The notes under the pieces were generated by a model. The model saw nothing but the letters and a program-made list of their open reading frames with translations. It was not told where the DNA came from and made no database searches. Both the position numbers and the translations under genes were made by a program. A stretch of DNA of 28,050 nt, from contig JANMJY010000129.1 in NCBI GenBank assembly GCA_031371615.1, positions 1 through 28,050 of the forward strand, given 5' to 3'. This stretch comes from Gaiellasilicea sp031371615 (GTDB taxonomy: Bacteria; Actinomycetota; Thermoleophilia; Gaiellales; Gaiellaceae). Of this stretch, positions 16,891 through 24,792 are shown one piece after another. How positions within the stretch are numbered: position 1 is the first letter of the stretch; every line of letters begins with the position of its first letter.

Positions 16891-17533
16891 GGTCACCGGC
16901 GTCGAGCAGGTCGGGCCGTACACATTGCTTCGCGTTGACGCCGGCAGGCTCGACGCGGGCGTGCCGGGCCAGTTCTTCATGCTGGAGGCTCCGGGCCGGC
17001 TGCTCCCCCGGCCGATGAGCGTCTGCCTCGCCGCCGCCGGCGAGCTGGCGTTCCTGATCGACCCGATCGGGCCGGGAACGCGAGCGCTCTGCTCGCTCGA
17101 GCGTGGGGAGGAGCTGCACGTGTTCGGCCCCCTCGGCAACGGCTTCGAGCTCGACGTCGAACGGCCGCTGCTCGTCGGCGGGGGGATTGGGATCGCGCCG
17201 CTCCCGTTCCTCTCCGACCGGCTCGGAGGGGCGCCGGCGATCCTCGGCTTCCGCACCGGCTGGCACGCCGAGGCCGCCGCGCTCGTCCCGAACGCCGAGG
17301 TTTGCGTCGAGCCGGTCTACGTCACGGAGCTTCTGCCCGACGATCCCGGGGATGTGCTCGCGTGTGGTCCGGAGCCGATGCTCGCGGCCCTGCGCGCGCG
17401 GGCGCCGGACGCGCAGCTCGCCTGGGAAGCGCCGATGGCGTGCGGCTACGGCGCCTGCTACGGCTGCGCAGTCGAGATCGACGGCGAGCTGAAGCGCCTC
17501 TGCGTCGAAGGCCCGGTGCTCCGTGCTGCTTAA
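16871..17533 (+). CDS. pyrK: Dihydroorotate dehydrogenase electron transfer subunit
   Basis: FAD and [2Fe-2S] subunit that passes electrons from class 1B PyrD to NAD+. The 220-residue protein has the FAD-binding barrel with RPMSVCLA, the NAD-domain loop LLVGGGIGIAPLPFL, VLACGPEPML, and the iron-sulfur cysteines in EAPMACGYGACYGCAV and LKRLCVEGPVL. It is shorter than B. subtilis PyrK (about 256): the segment between the NAD-binding loop and CGPEPML is compressed and lacks the usual DGSYGTKGFVTD-like stretch, so NAD handling may differ. It overlaps carB by 20 bp and pyrD by 11 bp. Confidence 0.93.
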
Positions 17534-18440
17534 CGCCTCCGGCTGCCTCGACGCACTCACAGCCCCCGAGGTCGCCCGCTCGCTCGACGGTTTCGTCACG
17601 AAGACGATCACGCCCGAGCCTCGTGAGGGGAACCCCCCGGTGCGGATCGCCGAGACCGACGCCGGGATGCTGAACTCGATCGGGCTGGCGAACCCGGGCC
17701 GAGACCGCTTCCTCGCCGAGACGCTGCCGAGGCTGCGCGAGCTCGGCGTCCCGCTCTGGGTGTCTGTCGGCGGCTTCTCGGCCGCCGAGTACGCCGCGAC
17801 GTGCGCTGCGCTCGCTGCTGTCGGAGAGGGCGACATCGAGGCGATCGAGCTCAACCTCTCCTGCCCGAACGTCGACGAGGCGCCCGAGAGCGCCGCCGCG
17901 ATCGTCTCCGCCTGCCGCGCCGCCACAACCCTGCCTCTCTACGCCAAGCTCTCACCGGCTGCCTGGGACATCGCCGAAGCGGCGCGGGCCGTCGAGGCCG
18001 CCGGCGCGGACGGGCTCTCGCTCGTGAACACCCTCCGCGGCCTCGCGCTCGACGAGCGCACGCTCCTGCCCAAGCTCGGGCGCGGGACGGGCGGGTATTC
18101 CGGGCCGGCGCTGAAACCGGTCGCGCTCGCGGCCGTGTACGCCTGCTCGGCGGCGGTCGAGATCCCGATCGTCGGCATGGGCGGAGTGCAGTCGGGGCTC
18201 GACGTGCTGGAGCTGATCGCCGCGGGCGCGAGCGCCGTCGCGCTCGGCACGATCCTCTTCTCAGACCCCGGAGCACCCGCCCGGGTCCGTGCCGAGCTCG
18301 AGGCGGAAGTGGCCGCCCGGGACCTCGCGCATCCCCTCGATGCTCGCGGCGCAGCGCATTCATCCCTGCAAATAGGCGTTTCCCGCTTTGACAACGGGCA
18401 CGAAAAAAGACCTGGAAACGGGCGCAAAGTGACTGCTTGA
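17523..18440 (+). CDS. pyrD: Dihydroorotate dehydrogenase, class 1B catalytic subunit
   Basis: Oxidises dihydroorotate to orotate with FMN, working with PyrK. The 305-residue barrel has KTITPEPREGNPPVRIAET, GMLNSIGLANPG, the class 1B active-site cysteine in ELNLSCPNVDE, NTLRGLALDE, and the phosphate loop IPIVGMGGVQSGLD. The N-terminus is about 15 residues shorter than usual, starting directly at NASGCLDALT (GTG 17523, overlapping pyrK by 11 bp). The last 25 or so residues (after ARGAAH) are not family-like and are encoded by an AT-richer, structured stretch that runs into the mihF promoter, so the reading frame probably extends past the ancestral end. Confidence 0.93.
   Translation: MLLNASGCLDALTAPEVARSLDGFVTKTITPEPREGNPPVRIAETDAGMLNSIGLANPGRDRFLAETLPRLRELGVPLWVSVGGFSAAEYAATCAALAAVGEGDIEAIELNLSCPNVDEAPESAAAIVSACRAATTLPLYAKLSPAAWDIAEAARAVEAAGADGLSLVNTLRGLALDERTLLPKLGRGTGGYSGPALKPVALAAVYACSAAVEIPIVGMGGVQSGLDVLELIAAGASAVALGTILFSDPGAPARVRAELEAEVAARDLAHPLDARGAAHSSLQIGVSRFDNGHEKRPGNGRKVTA
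18377..18420 (+). promoter_or_regulatory. AT-richer structured stretch at the 3' end of pyrD
   Basis: CGTTTCC (18377-18383) pairs with GGAAACG (18414-18420), and CCCG (18382-18385) with CGGG (18395-18398) as an alternative smaller stem; an A6 run lies between. Base composition is well below that of the surrounding genes, more like a control region than coding sequence. It may end the pyr transcript or regulate mihF. Confidence 0.35.
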
Positions 18441-18464
18441 CCGAGTCTCGAAGGCTGCTAGTAT
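18437..18464 (+). promoter_or_regulatory. mihF promoter (TTGACC-16-TAGTAT)
   Basis: -35 TTGACC (18437-18442) overlaps the pyrD stop codon; -10 TAGTAT (18459-18464) lies 9 nt before the mihF ATG. It is one of the best -35/-10 pairs in the window and predicts a nearly leaderless, strongly expressed message for mihF-gmk-rpoZ. Confidence 0.7.
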
Positions 18465-18473
18465 CCCGCGCTC

Positions 18474-18800
18474 ATGGTGTCGAAGACGCAGGCGCAAGCC
18501 CCGCTGAGGTCCCTCGATCAACGGATGGAGGCGCTCAAACGGGCCAACGACATCCGCGTCCGGCGGGCGCAGTTGAAGAAGGATCTCAAGGACGGCCGGG
18601 CCAACATCGAGGGGATCTTGCTCGACCCGCCCGAGTACGTCTCGACTGCGAAAGTGTTCGACATGCTGATGGCCGTGCCCAAGTTCGGGCGCGTGAAAGC
18701 GGCTCGGCTGCTGAACCAGTGCCGGATCAGCCAGTCGAAGACGGTGGGCGGTCTTTCCGAGCGCCAGCGCACCGAGCTCATTGGGCTCTTCAACCGGTAG
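18474..18800 (+). CDS. mihF: Actinobacterial integration host factor (mIHF)
   Basis: A 108-residue nucleoid-associated DNA-binding protein of the mIHF type, unrelated in fold to the alpha/beta IHF of Proteobacteria. A long basic helix (MEALKRANDIRVRRAQLKKDL, split here as two turns) precedes the helix-two-turn-helix domain: VSTAKVFDMLMAVPKFGRV, then KAARLLNQCRISQSKTVGGLS and SERQRTELIGLF. The position before gmk and rpoZ is the conserved actinobacterial order; usually pyrF stands just upstream, but here it is pyrD. It has its own strong promoter and overlaps gmk by 20 bp. Confidence 0.95.
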   Translation: MVSKTQAQAPLRSLDQRMEALKRANDIRVRRAQLKKDLKDGRANIEGILLDPPEYVSTAKVFDMLMAVPKFGRVKAARLLNQCRISQSKTVGGLSERQRTELIGLFNR

Positions 18801-19377
18801 ACCTCTGCCGGTCTTTGTGATCACCGGCCCGAGTGGGGCCGGGAAGGGGACGCTGATCAAGCGCCTCGTCGATCGTCAGCCCGAGCTCGAGGTCGCCGTC
18901 TCTGCGACGACGCGACCCCAGCGGCCGGCCGAGGTCGACGGCCGCGAGTACTGGTTCCTCTCCGAGGCGGAGTTCGTCGAGCGCATCGAAGAGGGGGACT
19001 TCCTCGAGCATGTCGAGTTCGTCGGCGGACGGTACGGCACGCTGGCGTCGGAGCTCGACCGGATCGCGGCGGAGGGCCGCGTCTGCATCCTCGAGCTCGA
19101 GATCGAGGGCGCGATGAAGGTGCAGAACGAGGTTGAGCACAGCGTCACGCTCTTCATCGCCGCGGACGTCCCTGAGCTCGAGCGCCGGCTCCGCGCCCGC
19201 GACACCGAGAGCTCCGGCGAGATCGGCGAGCGGATCGCGCTCGCCCGCCACCAGCTGGAGCAGGCCTACCGCTTCCGCTACATGGTTCGCAACGACGAGG
19301 TCGAGCGCGCCACCGAGGCGCTCGCAGCGCTGATCGAACGGGAGCTACTGCTTGCAGGTACCATGGCCCGTCCATGA
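18781..19377 (+). CDS. gmk: Guanylate kinase
   Basis: Phosphorylates GMP to GDP with ATP. The 198-residue protein carries the P-loop ITGPSGAGKGTL (about residues 14-25), the GMP-binding segment SATTRPQRPAEVDGREYWFL, EFVGGRYGTL, and the lid region RARDTESSGEIGERI. TTG 18781, inside the end of mihF (20-bp overlap), gives a normal distance to the P-loop; GTG 18817 would leave the N-terminus too short. It is cotranscribed with mihF, and its stop overlaps rpoZ as ATGA. Confidence 0.96.
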   Translation: MGSSTGRPLPVFVITGPSGAGKGTLIKRLVDRQPELEVAVSATTRPQRPAEVDGREYWFLSEAEFVERIEEGDFLEHVEFVGGRYGTLASELDRIAAEGRVCILELEIEGAMKVQNEVEHSVTLFIAADVPELERRLRARDTESSGEIGERIALARHQLEQAYRFRYMVRNDEVERATEALAALIERELLLAGTMARP

Positions 19378-19622
19378 TCCATCCTCGCATCGATGAGCTG
19401 CTGAACACCGACGCCGGTGGAGTCGACTCGCGCTACGCGCTGGTCATCGTCGCCGCCAAGCGCGCCCGGCAGATCAACAACTACCACCACCAACTCGGTG
19501 AGGGCATGGGCTTCGAGGAAGCTCCGCCGCCGCTCGTCGAGTCGCGTTCGAAGAACTACTTGACGATGGCCCTGGAAGAGATCGCCCAGGGCAAGATCAA
19601 GTACGACTACGGCAAGCGCTAG
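19374..19622 (+). CDS. rpoZ: RNA polymerase omega subunit
   Basis: An 82-residue subunit that binds the C-terminal part of beta-prime and helps assemble RNA polymerase. The omega core is visible in IDELLNTDAGGVDSRYALVIVAAKRARQINNY (given here as one conserved region, residues 7-38), followed by SKNYLTMALEEIAQGKIKYDY, the actinobacterial ending. ATGA overlap with gmk shows translational coupling. The gene that usually follows, coaBC, is separated here by a secreted beta-propeller gene. Confidence 0.95.
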   Translation: MIHPRIDELLNTDAGGVDSRYALVIVAAKRARQINNYHHQLGEGMGFEEAPPPLVESRSKNYLTMALEEIAQGKIKYDYGKR

Positions 19623-19624
19623 AC

Positions 19625-19644
19625 CCTCTCCGTTACCGGAAAGG
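19625..19644 (+). promoter_or_regulatory. Hairpin that would mask the propeller gene's ribosome site
   Basis: CCTCTCCG (19625-19632) pairs with CGGAAAGG (19637-19644), 7 of 8 positions, around loop TTAC. The right arm is the AAAGG ribosome site 5 nt before the ATG at 19650. It may end the rpoZ message or restrict translation of the next gene. No T-tract follows. Confidence 0.4.
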
Positions 19645-19649
19645 CCGCC

Positions 19650-20831
19650 ATGCGGCGCCCGCTGCTAGGCCTCTCGCTCCTGCTCGTCGCCTGCCTTGCG
19701 CTGAGCGGCTCCGCCTTCGCCACCGGTCCCGGCGGCTGGAACCACCTCGGGGAGACCGGTCCCTCGGCGCTCAACGGCCATGTCACCGCCATGAACGCCG
19801 ACACTGCGGGCGCGCTCTACCTCGGCGGGAACTTCACCAACGCCGGTGGCATCGCGGCGGCGGACCGGATCGCGAAGTGGAACGGCACGAAGTGGAGCGC
19901 CCTCGGCACGACGCCACTGGGCAACGGATCGGTCTTCGCCATCGAGACCCACGGGGCCAAGGTCTATGCGGGTGGCAACTTCGTCAACGCAGGCGGCAAG
20001 GCGGCCGCCGACTACCTCGCGGTTTTCGACGGCGTCAGCTGGAAGCCGTTCTGCAACACGACCGCCAATCCGGCGTTCAACGCCGGCGGTGTCCAGGTCC
20101 TCGCGCTGCAGGTCATCGGCTCGACCCTCTGGGTCGGGGGCACATTCCAGAACGCGAACGGCGACCCGCTCGCCGACTACCTGATCGGCTGTGACCTCGC
20201 CACCGGGACACCGCGCGTCACGATCGACAAGGACGGCGACTTCACGGGCGCGATCTACGACCTGGCCGCCACGGCCGACGGGACCCTGTATGCCGGAGGC
20301 ACGTTCACGAACCTCGACGCGGTGGCGACAGCCGACGGTGTCGCGTCGTACGACGGTTCCTGGCACGGGCTCGGCGCCGCCCCCATCGGTGGAATCGTCC
20401 GCGCCCTGCACGCAAAGGGCATGAACGTCTATGTCAGCTCGGACGGCGTGAACATCGGCGGGATCGCCCAGGCCGATCACCTTGTGAAGTGGAACGGCTC
20501 GGCCTACAGCGCGGTGGGCGCCAACGGGGCGGGCACAAACGGCTACTTCCCGGCAACGACCTACATCAACGCGCTCACGACGTCTGGATCGCGTCTGTTC
20601 GCGGCCGGCTCGTGGCAGAACGCTGACGGGAAGCCGACCGGGGACGTCATCGCTTTCTTCAATGGCACCCGCTGGCAGCCGCTAGGCTCGAACGGCGCTG
20701 GCGGCGGACCGTGGGTCGGCGACACCCAGGCACTGGCGGTCTTCCGCGCGAGGCTCTACGCCGGCGGCGCGTTCACCAAAGCCGGGGGAGACGCGAAGGC
20801 AAACTTCGCCGCCTCGCGCCCGCTCCCTTAA
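19650..20831 (+). CDS. Secreted seven-repeat beta-propeller protein of unknown function
   Basis: I do not recognise a specific family function. The 393-residue product has a clear Sec signal peptide (LLGLSLLLVACLALSGSAFA, cleavage near residue 24) and seven repeats of about 50 residues, each with a core like LYAGGTFTNAGG followed by AD-IAKWNG-KW-ALG. Repeat cores are near residues 56, 105, 160, 213, 260, 316 and 369, which suggests a seven-bladed kelch-like propeller outside the membrane. Blade 5 has the core changed to YVSSDGVNIGG. There are no catalytic motifs and no anchor, so binding of a partner or carbohydrate is a guess. It sits between rpoZ and coaBC, which are normally close in actinobacteria. 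Confidence 0.85.
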   Translation: MRRPLLGLSLLLVACLALSGSAFATGPGGWNHLGETGPSALNGHVTAMNADTAGALYLGGNFTNAGGIAAADRIAKWNGTKWSALGTTPLGNGSVFAIETHGAKVYAGGNFVNAGGKAAADYLAVFDGVSWKPFCNTTANPAFNAGGVQVLALQVIGSTLWVGGTFQNANGDPLADYLIGCDLATGTPRVTIDKDGDFTGAIYDLAATADGTLYAGGTFTNLDAVATADGVASYDGSWHGLGAAPIGGIVRALHAKGMNVYVSSDGVNIGGIAQADHLVKWNGSAYSAVGANGAGTNGYFPATTYINALTTSGSRLFAAGSWQNADGKPTGDVIAFFNGTRWQPLGSNGAGGGPWVGDTQALAVFRARLYAGGAFTKAGGDAKANFAASRPLP

Positions 20832-20873
20832 CCGCGGCGCAATCGCCCTGAGCGCTCGTTTCGTGGGCACAAT

Positions 20874-22070
20874 GTGGATGTGGCTCGCATTCTGCTCGGG
20901 ATCACCGGCGGCATCGCGGCCTACAAGGCCTGCGAGCTGGTGCGGCTGCTCGTCGGGGCCGGGCATGACGTCCTGCCGCTGCCGACGCGGGGGTCGGAGC
21001 GCTTCGTCCGCGCCGAGACCTTCTTCGCTCTCGCCCGCAAGTCTCAGAGCACCGATCCGTATCCGCACCTGGAGCGCGCCGACCTGCTCGTGATCGCGCC
21101 GTTGACTGCGCATACGCTCGCCAAGCTCGCGCACGGGCTCGCCGACGACGTCCTCACCGAGGCCGCGCTCGCGCACCGAGGGCCAGTGCTCGTCGCACCC
21201 GCGATGAACACGCGCATGTGGGAGCACGCGGCGACGCAGGCGAATGCCGCGACGCTGCGAGCCCGCGGCGTCGAGCTGATCGGGCCGGAAGCCGGCGAGC
21301 TCGCCGAGGGCGAGATCGGGCTCGGGCGGATGAGCGAGCCGGAGACGATCGCGGCGCGGATCGAGCAGCTGCTCGAAGGAGCAAGTGTTGTTTCAACACA
21401 AAGTCCGCTCGCCGGCCTGCACGTGCTCGTCAGCGCCGGCGGCACGCGCGAGCCGCTCGACTCCGTCCGTTTCCTCGGCAACCGCTCTTCCGGTCGGATG
21501 GGCGTCGCCCTCGCGGCAGAGGCGAGGCGCCGGGGCGCGACCGTGACGCTCTTGGCGTCCAACCTGGCGGTGCCGGTTCCGGACGGCGTCGAAATCGTCG
21601 ACACGCCTACCGCCGCGGACGTGGAGCGCGAGGCGAGAAACCGCGCTGGGGCGGCGGACGTAGTTGTGATGGCGGCTGCCGTTGCCGACTACCGCCCCAG
21701 CGAGACGATCGAGGGAAAGCGTGCCAAGACCGACGGAGCCTGGAAGATCGAGCTCGAGCGCACGGCGGATGTGCTCGCCGCGCTCGGTAGGCAGGAGCGC
21801 AACGGCCAGGTGCTCGTCGGCTTCGGCGCCGAGGCTGGGGAGGCCGGGCTGGAGCGCAAGCGGCGGATGCTCACAGACAAGAACCTCGATCTCGTCGTCT
21901 ACAACGACGTGTCCGTTCCCGGGATCGGCTTCGACGCGCCCGACAACGAGGTGACATTGCTCACGCAGGCGGGAGAACGGGAGCTTGCCCGCGCGTCGAA
22001 GGAGGAGATCGCGGCCGGCATCGTCGACGAGGTCGAGCGCCTGCTCGAGGAGCGCCGTGGAAGCTCGTAG
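20874..22070 (+). CDS. coaBC: Phosphopantothenoylcysteine decarboxylase / phosphopantothenate-cysteine ligase
   Basis: Bifunctional coenzyme A enzyme of 398 residues. The N-terminal CoaC flavoprotein (1 to about 170) has LLGITGGIAAYKACELVRLL, His65 in the YPHLERAD segment, IAPLTAHTLAKLAHGLADD, and PAMNTRMWEH. The C-terminal CoaB part (about 181-398) has VSAGGTREPLDSVRFLGNRSSG, AAAVADYRPSE, GFGAEAGEA, and DLVVYNDVS. In the CoaC clasp, where E. coli has ACGDIGPGRM with an essential cysteine, this protein has LAEGEIGLGRM, with Glu145 in the cysteine's place. GTG 20874 or GTG 20880 may be the start; CACAAT ends 6 nt before the latter. It overlaps the moxR gene by 14 bp. Confidence 0.94.
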   Translation: MDVARILLGITGGIAAYKACELVRLLVGAGHDVLPLPTRGSERFVRAETFFALARKSQSTDPYPHLERADLLVIAPLTAHTLAKLAHGLADDVLTEAALAHRGPVLVAPAMNTRMWEHAATQANAATLRARGVELIGPEAGELAEGEIGLGRMSEPETIAARIEQLLEGASVVSTQSPLAGLHVLVSAGGTREPLDSVRFLGNRSSGRMGVALAAEARRRGATVTLLASNLAVPVPDGVEIVDTPTAADVEREARNRAGAADVVVMAAAVADYRPSETIEGKRAKTDGAWKIELERTADVLAALGRQERNGQVLVGFGAEAGEAGLERKRRMLTDKNLDLVVYNDVSVPGIGFDAPDNEVTLLTQAGERELARASKEEIAAGIVDEVERLLEERRGSS

Positions 22071-23019
22071 GGATCCCGCCGCTGTCGCCTCGTCGGCCGA
22101 GACGCTCGAACGCCTCGCCGCCAACCTCGCGCTCGTCGTCCATGCGCCGGCCGACACGCTGCGGCTCTGCATCCTCGGCCTGATCGCCGAGGGCCACGTG
22201 ATCATCGAGGACTTCCCCGGGGTCGGGAAGACGATGCTGGCGAAGTCGCTCGCTCGCTCGCTGGACGTGCCCTTCTCGCGGATTCAGTTCACGCCCGAAC
22301 TGCTCCCCACTGACGTCACGGGCGTCAACGTATTCAACCAGGCGCTGAACGAGTTCGACTTCCGGCCGGGGCCGGTCTTCGCGAACGTGCTGCTCGTGGA
22401 CGAGATCAACCGCGCCTCGCCGAAGACCCAGGCAGCGCTGCTCGAGGCGATGCAGGAGAACCAGGTGACGATCGACGGCGAGAGCTACCCGCTCCACCGG
22501 CCGTTCATCGTGCTCGCGACCCAGAACCCGATCGAGTACGAAGGCACCTATCCACTCCCCGAGGCGCAGCTCGACCGCTTCTCGCTGCGGCTCTCGCTCG
22601 GCTACCCGCCGCTCGCCGACGAGGCGCGGATGCTGAGCGAGCAGACGACCGCACCGCCGCTCGAGTCGCTCACTCCGGTCGCGGGCCTCGAGGAGATCCT
22701 GGCCGCGATCGACGAAGCCCGGTCGCTCTTCGTCGAGGACAGCCTCAACCGCTACGTGGTCGCGCTGCTCCGCCACACGCGCTCGAGCTCGCGCCTGGCG
22801 CTGGGAGCGAGCCCGCGCGCGGGGATCGCCCTCCTCCGCGTCGCCAAGGCGCGTGCGCTCTCCGAGGGCCGCGACTTCGTTCTCCCGGACGACGTCAAGG
22901 CGGTCGCTCGTCCCGTGCTCTCGCATCGGCTGATCCTCGCGCCCGAGGCTCGCTCCGCGGGCTTGACCGCCGAGGAGATCGTCGGCGAAGCCGTGGAGCA
23001 GACGCCCGTCCCGGTCTGA
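22057..23019 (+). CDS. MoxR-family AAA+ ATPase
   Basis: A 320-residue MoxR chaperone-like ATPase. It carries Walker A FPGVGKTMLAKS (about 53-64), Walker B VLLVDEINRASPKTQAALLEAM, sensor 1 LATQNPIEYEGTYPLPEAQLDRF (residues about 150-172), and a C-terminal lid with GASPRAGIALLRVAKARAL. MoxR proteins usually remodel or activate a partner encoded next door; here DUF58 and transglutaminase-like membrane proteins follow, a widely conserved trio. GTG 22057 is preceded by GAGGAG 4 nt upstream and lies inside the end of coaBC. The stop overlaps the next start (TGATG). Confidence 0.94.
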   Translation: MEARRDPAAVASSAETLERLAANLALVVHAPADTLRLCILGLIAEGHVIIEDFPGVGKTMLAKSLARSLDVPFSRIQFTPELLPTDVTGVNVFNQALNEFDFRPGPVFANVLLVDEINRASPKTQAALLEAMQENQVTIDGESYPLHRPFIVLATQNPIEYEGTYPLPEAQLDRFSLRLSLGYPPLADEARMLSEQTTAPPLESLTPVAGLEEILAAIDEARSLFVEDSLNRYVVALLRHTRSSSRLALGASPRAGIALLRVAKARALSEGRDFVLPDDVKAVARPVLSHRLILAPEARSAGLTAEEIVGEAVEQTPVPV

Positions 23020-24245
23020 TGACGCGCCGCGGCGCGCTCACGCTGCTGCTCGCGGTCGTCACCTATGCGGTCGCGTGGCTCTTCGGCGCGAAGGCGCTCT
23101 ATCCCGTCGCCGCGGGCCTCGTGCTCGCGCCGCTCGCGGCCCGGACCTGGGTTCGCGCCGCCGCCGCGCCGGTCGATCTGCGCCGGCGGACCGGCGGCGG
23201 CCTCCTCGGCGGGGTCGGCAGGCGGGGCACCCTGCTCGAAGGCGAGGACGTCTGGGTCACGCTCGAAGCGCGCACCCAGTCGCGGATACCCCCACCCGCG
23301 ATCACGATCACGGAGCAGTTCGCCCGGCTCGGCGTCCGTGAGACGCCGTTGCGACGTGCCGGCGCGATGCACCGGGGCACCTACGTGCTCGAGCGGGTGC
23401 CGCGCGGTCGGTACGTCGTCGAGGAGGCGCGGGCAACGATCGACGACCCGTTCGGCCTCGCGCGCGCAGAGGTCGAGCTGACCGGCGTGGGGGCGCTGCT
23501 CGTCTACCCGAGGCTCGTCACGCTGGACGGGCTCTTCTCGGAGAGCGGTGCTCACGCGCAGGACGGGAGGAGGCTGCTGCTACGGCGCCCGTCCGGCTTC
23601 GACCTCCACTCGGTGCGGGAGTACGAGCAGGGGGAGTCGCTGCGGAAGGTGCACTGGCCGACGACCGCGCGGCGTGGCCAGTTGATGGTCAAGGAGCTCG
23701 AGGACGCTCCACGCGACGAGATCGCGGTCCTGCTCGACGCTGACGCGACGGCTGTCAGCGGCGACAGCTTCGACGTCCAGGTGCGCGCGGCCGGCTCGAT
23801 CCTCCGCGCCCACGCCGCGCGCGGCAGGCGCGCCGTGCTCGCAGTCAACTCCGCGTCCCGGCCGAGCGTCCGCATCTCCTCCCTCGACGGGGAGTGGCTC
23901 GCCGCGCTCGGGCTGCTCGCGGAGGCGCTGCCGGATGGGACGCGCCCGGTGGTCGAGCTGCTGGCGCGCGAGAGCGGACCGGCCTCGCGGGCGCTGGAGA
24001 CCGTGGTCGTGACAGCGCGCCTCTCCGGCACTCTCGCCACGAAGCTCGTGCAACGGGCGCTCGCCGGTCAAGGAGTGAGCGTCGTCTGGATCGACACGGC
24101 GAGCTTTGCGGGCCGGCCGACGAAGGTGGAGCCGGAGCTCCTGCGCGTGCAGACGGCAGGCGTCGCGGTCGCGGTGCTCCGGCGCGGCGACTCCCTGGCG
24201 GCCGTGCTCGGCGCCGGCCCAGGAGTCAGGAGCGCGCTTGGCTAG
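23019..24245 (+). CDS. DUF58 membrane-associated protein
   Basis: A 408-residue protein with two N-terminal membrane helices (ALTLLLAVVTYAVAWLF and LYPVAAGLVLAPLAA), an extended beta-rich region, the DUF58 signature VREYEQGESLRKVHWPTTAR followed by RGQLMVKELED, and a von Willebrand A-like C-terminal part (EIAVLLDADA). Function is not established; these proteins occur with MoxR ATPases and transglutaminase-like proteins and are thought to act in envelope processes. It overlaps moxR by 1 bp and the transglutaminase gene by 8 bp, and carries that gene's AGGAG ribosome site (24228-24232). Confidence 0.9.
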   Translation: MTRRGALTLLLAVVTYAVAWLFGAKALYPVAAGLVLAPLAARTWVRAAAAPVDLRRRTGGGLLGGVGRRGTLLEGEDVWVTLEARTQSRIPPPAITITEQFARLGVRETPLRRAGAMHRGTYVLERVPRGRYVVEEARATIDDPFGLARAEVELTGVGALLVYPRLVTLDGLFSESGAHAQDGRRLLLRRPSGFDLHSVREYEQGESLRKVHWPTTARRGQLMVKELEDAPRDEIAVLLDADATAVSGDSFDVQVRAAGSILRAHAARGRRAVLAVNSASRPSVRISSLDGEWLAALGLLAEALPDGTRPVVELLARESGPASRALETVVVTARLSGTLATKLVQRALAGQGVSVVWIDTASFAGRPTKVEPELLRVQTAGVAVAVLRRGDSLAAVLGAGPGVRSALG

Positions 24246-24771
24246 GACACTCGGCGTCGCGGCTCTTCCGGCCATGCTGATCGCGCTCTTCTGGCTTCGG
24301 CTCGAGGCGCGGCCGGTGGCCGGGTCGGAGTGGCTCTGGGTCGTCGTCCTCGCGCTGCTACCGGCGCTCGCGCCGCTGCTCTGGCTCCGGCTCGCGCTGA
24401 TCGTTCCGACGGCGCTCGTCGCAATGTGGGTCGCACTCGACCTCTCGTCGACGGACGGCAGGCCCGGGTTCTTCGAGCCCGTGTTCGTGCGCTTCGACGA
24501 CGGCTTCTTCGACTACTACGACGTCCGCGTTCCTTTCAGCGGGATCGACCACCCGCATATGCACGGCGTCCTCGTGCTCGCCATCTTCGGCTTCTGCGTC
24601 GCGCTCGCACAGTTCGCGGCTGCACGGAAACCGCTGCCCGCGGTGCTGACGGTGATCGCCGGTGCGGGCTGGCCGGCAGCTCTCTACCCGGTCGAGACCA
24701 CGTTCTACGGCGCCATGATCCTCGCGGCCTTGCTCTGGGTGCTCGCCGGGCTGCGCGCAGCCCGCCCGTAG
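24238..24771 (+). CDS. TgpA-like protein, N-terminal membrane half (ended by an in-frame TAG)
   Basis: 177 residues with about six hydrophobic helices (such as AALPAMLIALFWL, LWVVVLALLPALAPLLWL, VLVLAIFGFCVALAQFAAA, FYGAMILAALLWVLAGL). This is the multi-helix front part of DUF3488/transglutaminase-like membrane proteins. It stops at TAG 24769-24771, yet the same frame continues without another stop to 26451 and encodes the rest of such a protein. TTG 24238 is preceded by AGGAG with 5-nt spacing inside the DUF58 gene. A recent nonsense mutation, a sequencing error, or a real two-gene split are all possible. If translated alone, it would be a membrane protein without a catalytic domain. Confidence 0.8.
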   Translation: MARTLGVAALPAMLIALFWLRLEARPVAGSEWLWVVVLALLPALAPLLWLRLALIVPTALVAMWVALDLSSTDGRPGFFEPVFVRFDDGFFDYYDVRVPFSGIDHPHMHGVLVLAIFGFCVALAQFAAARKPLPAVLTVIAGAGWPAALYPVETTFYGAMILAALLWVLAGLRAARP

Positions 24772-24792
24772 CCGGCCCTCGTCGCCGGGGCG

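Noticed and set aside
18388..18393. Perfect TTGACA as a second mihF promoter
   Set aside because: No acceptable -10 at 16-18 bp; the TTGACC/TAGTAT pair at 18437-18464 explains mihF better.
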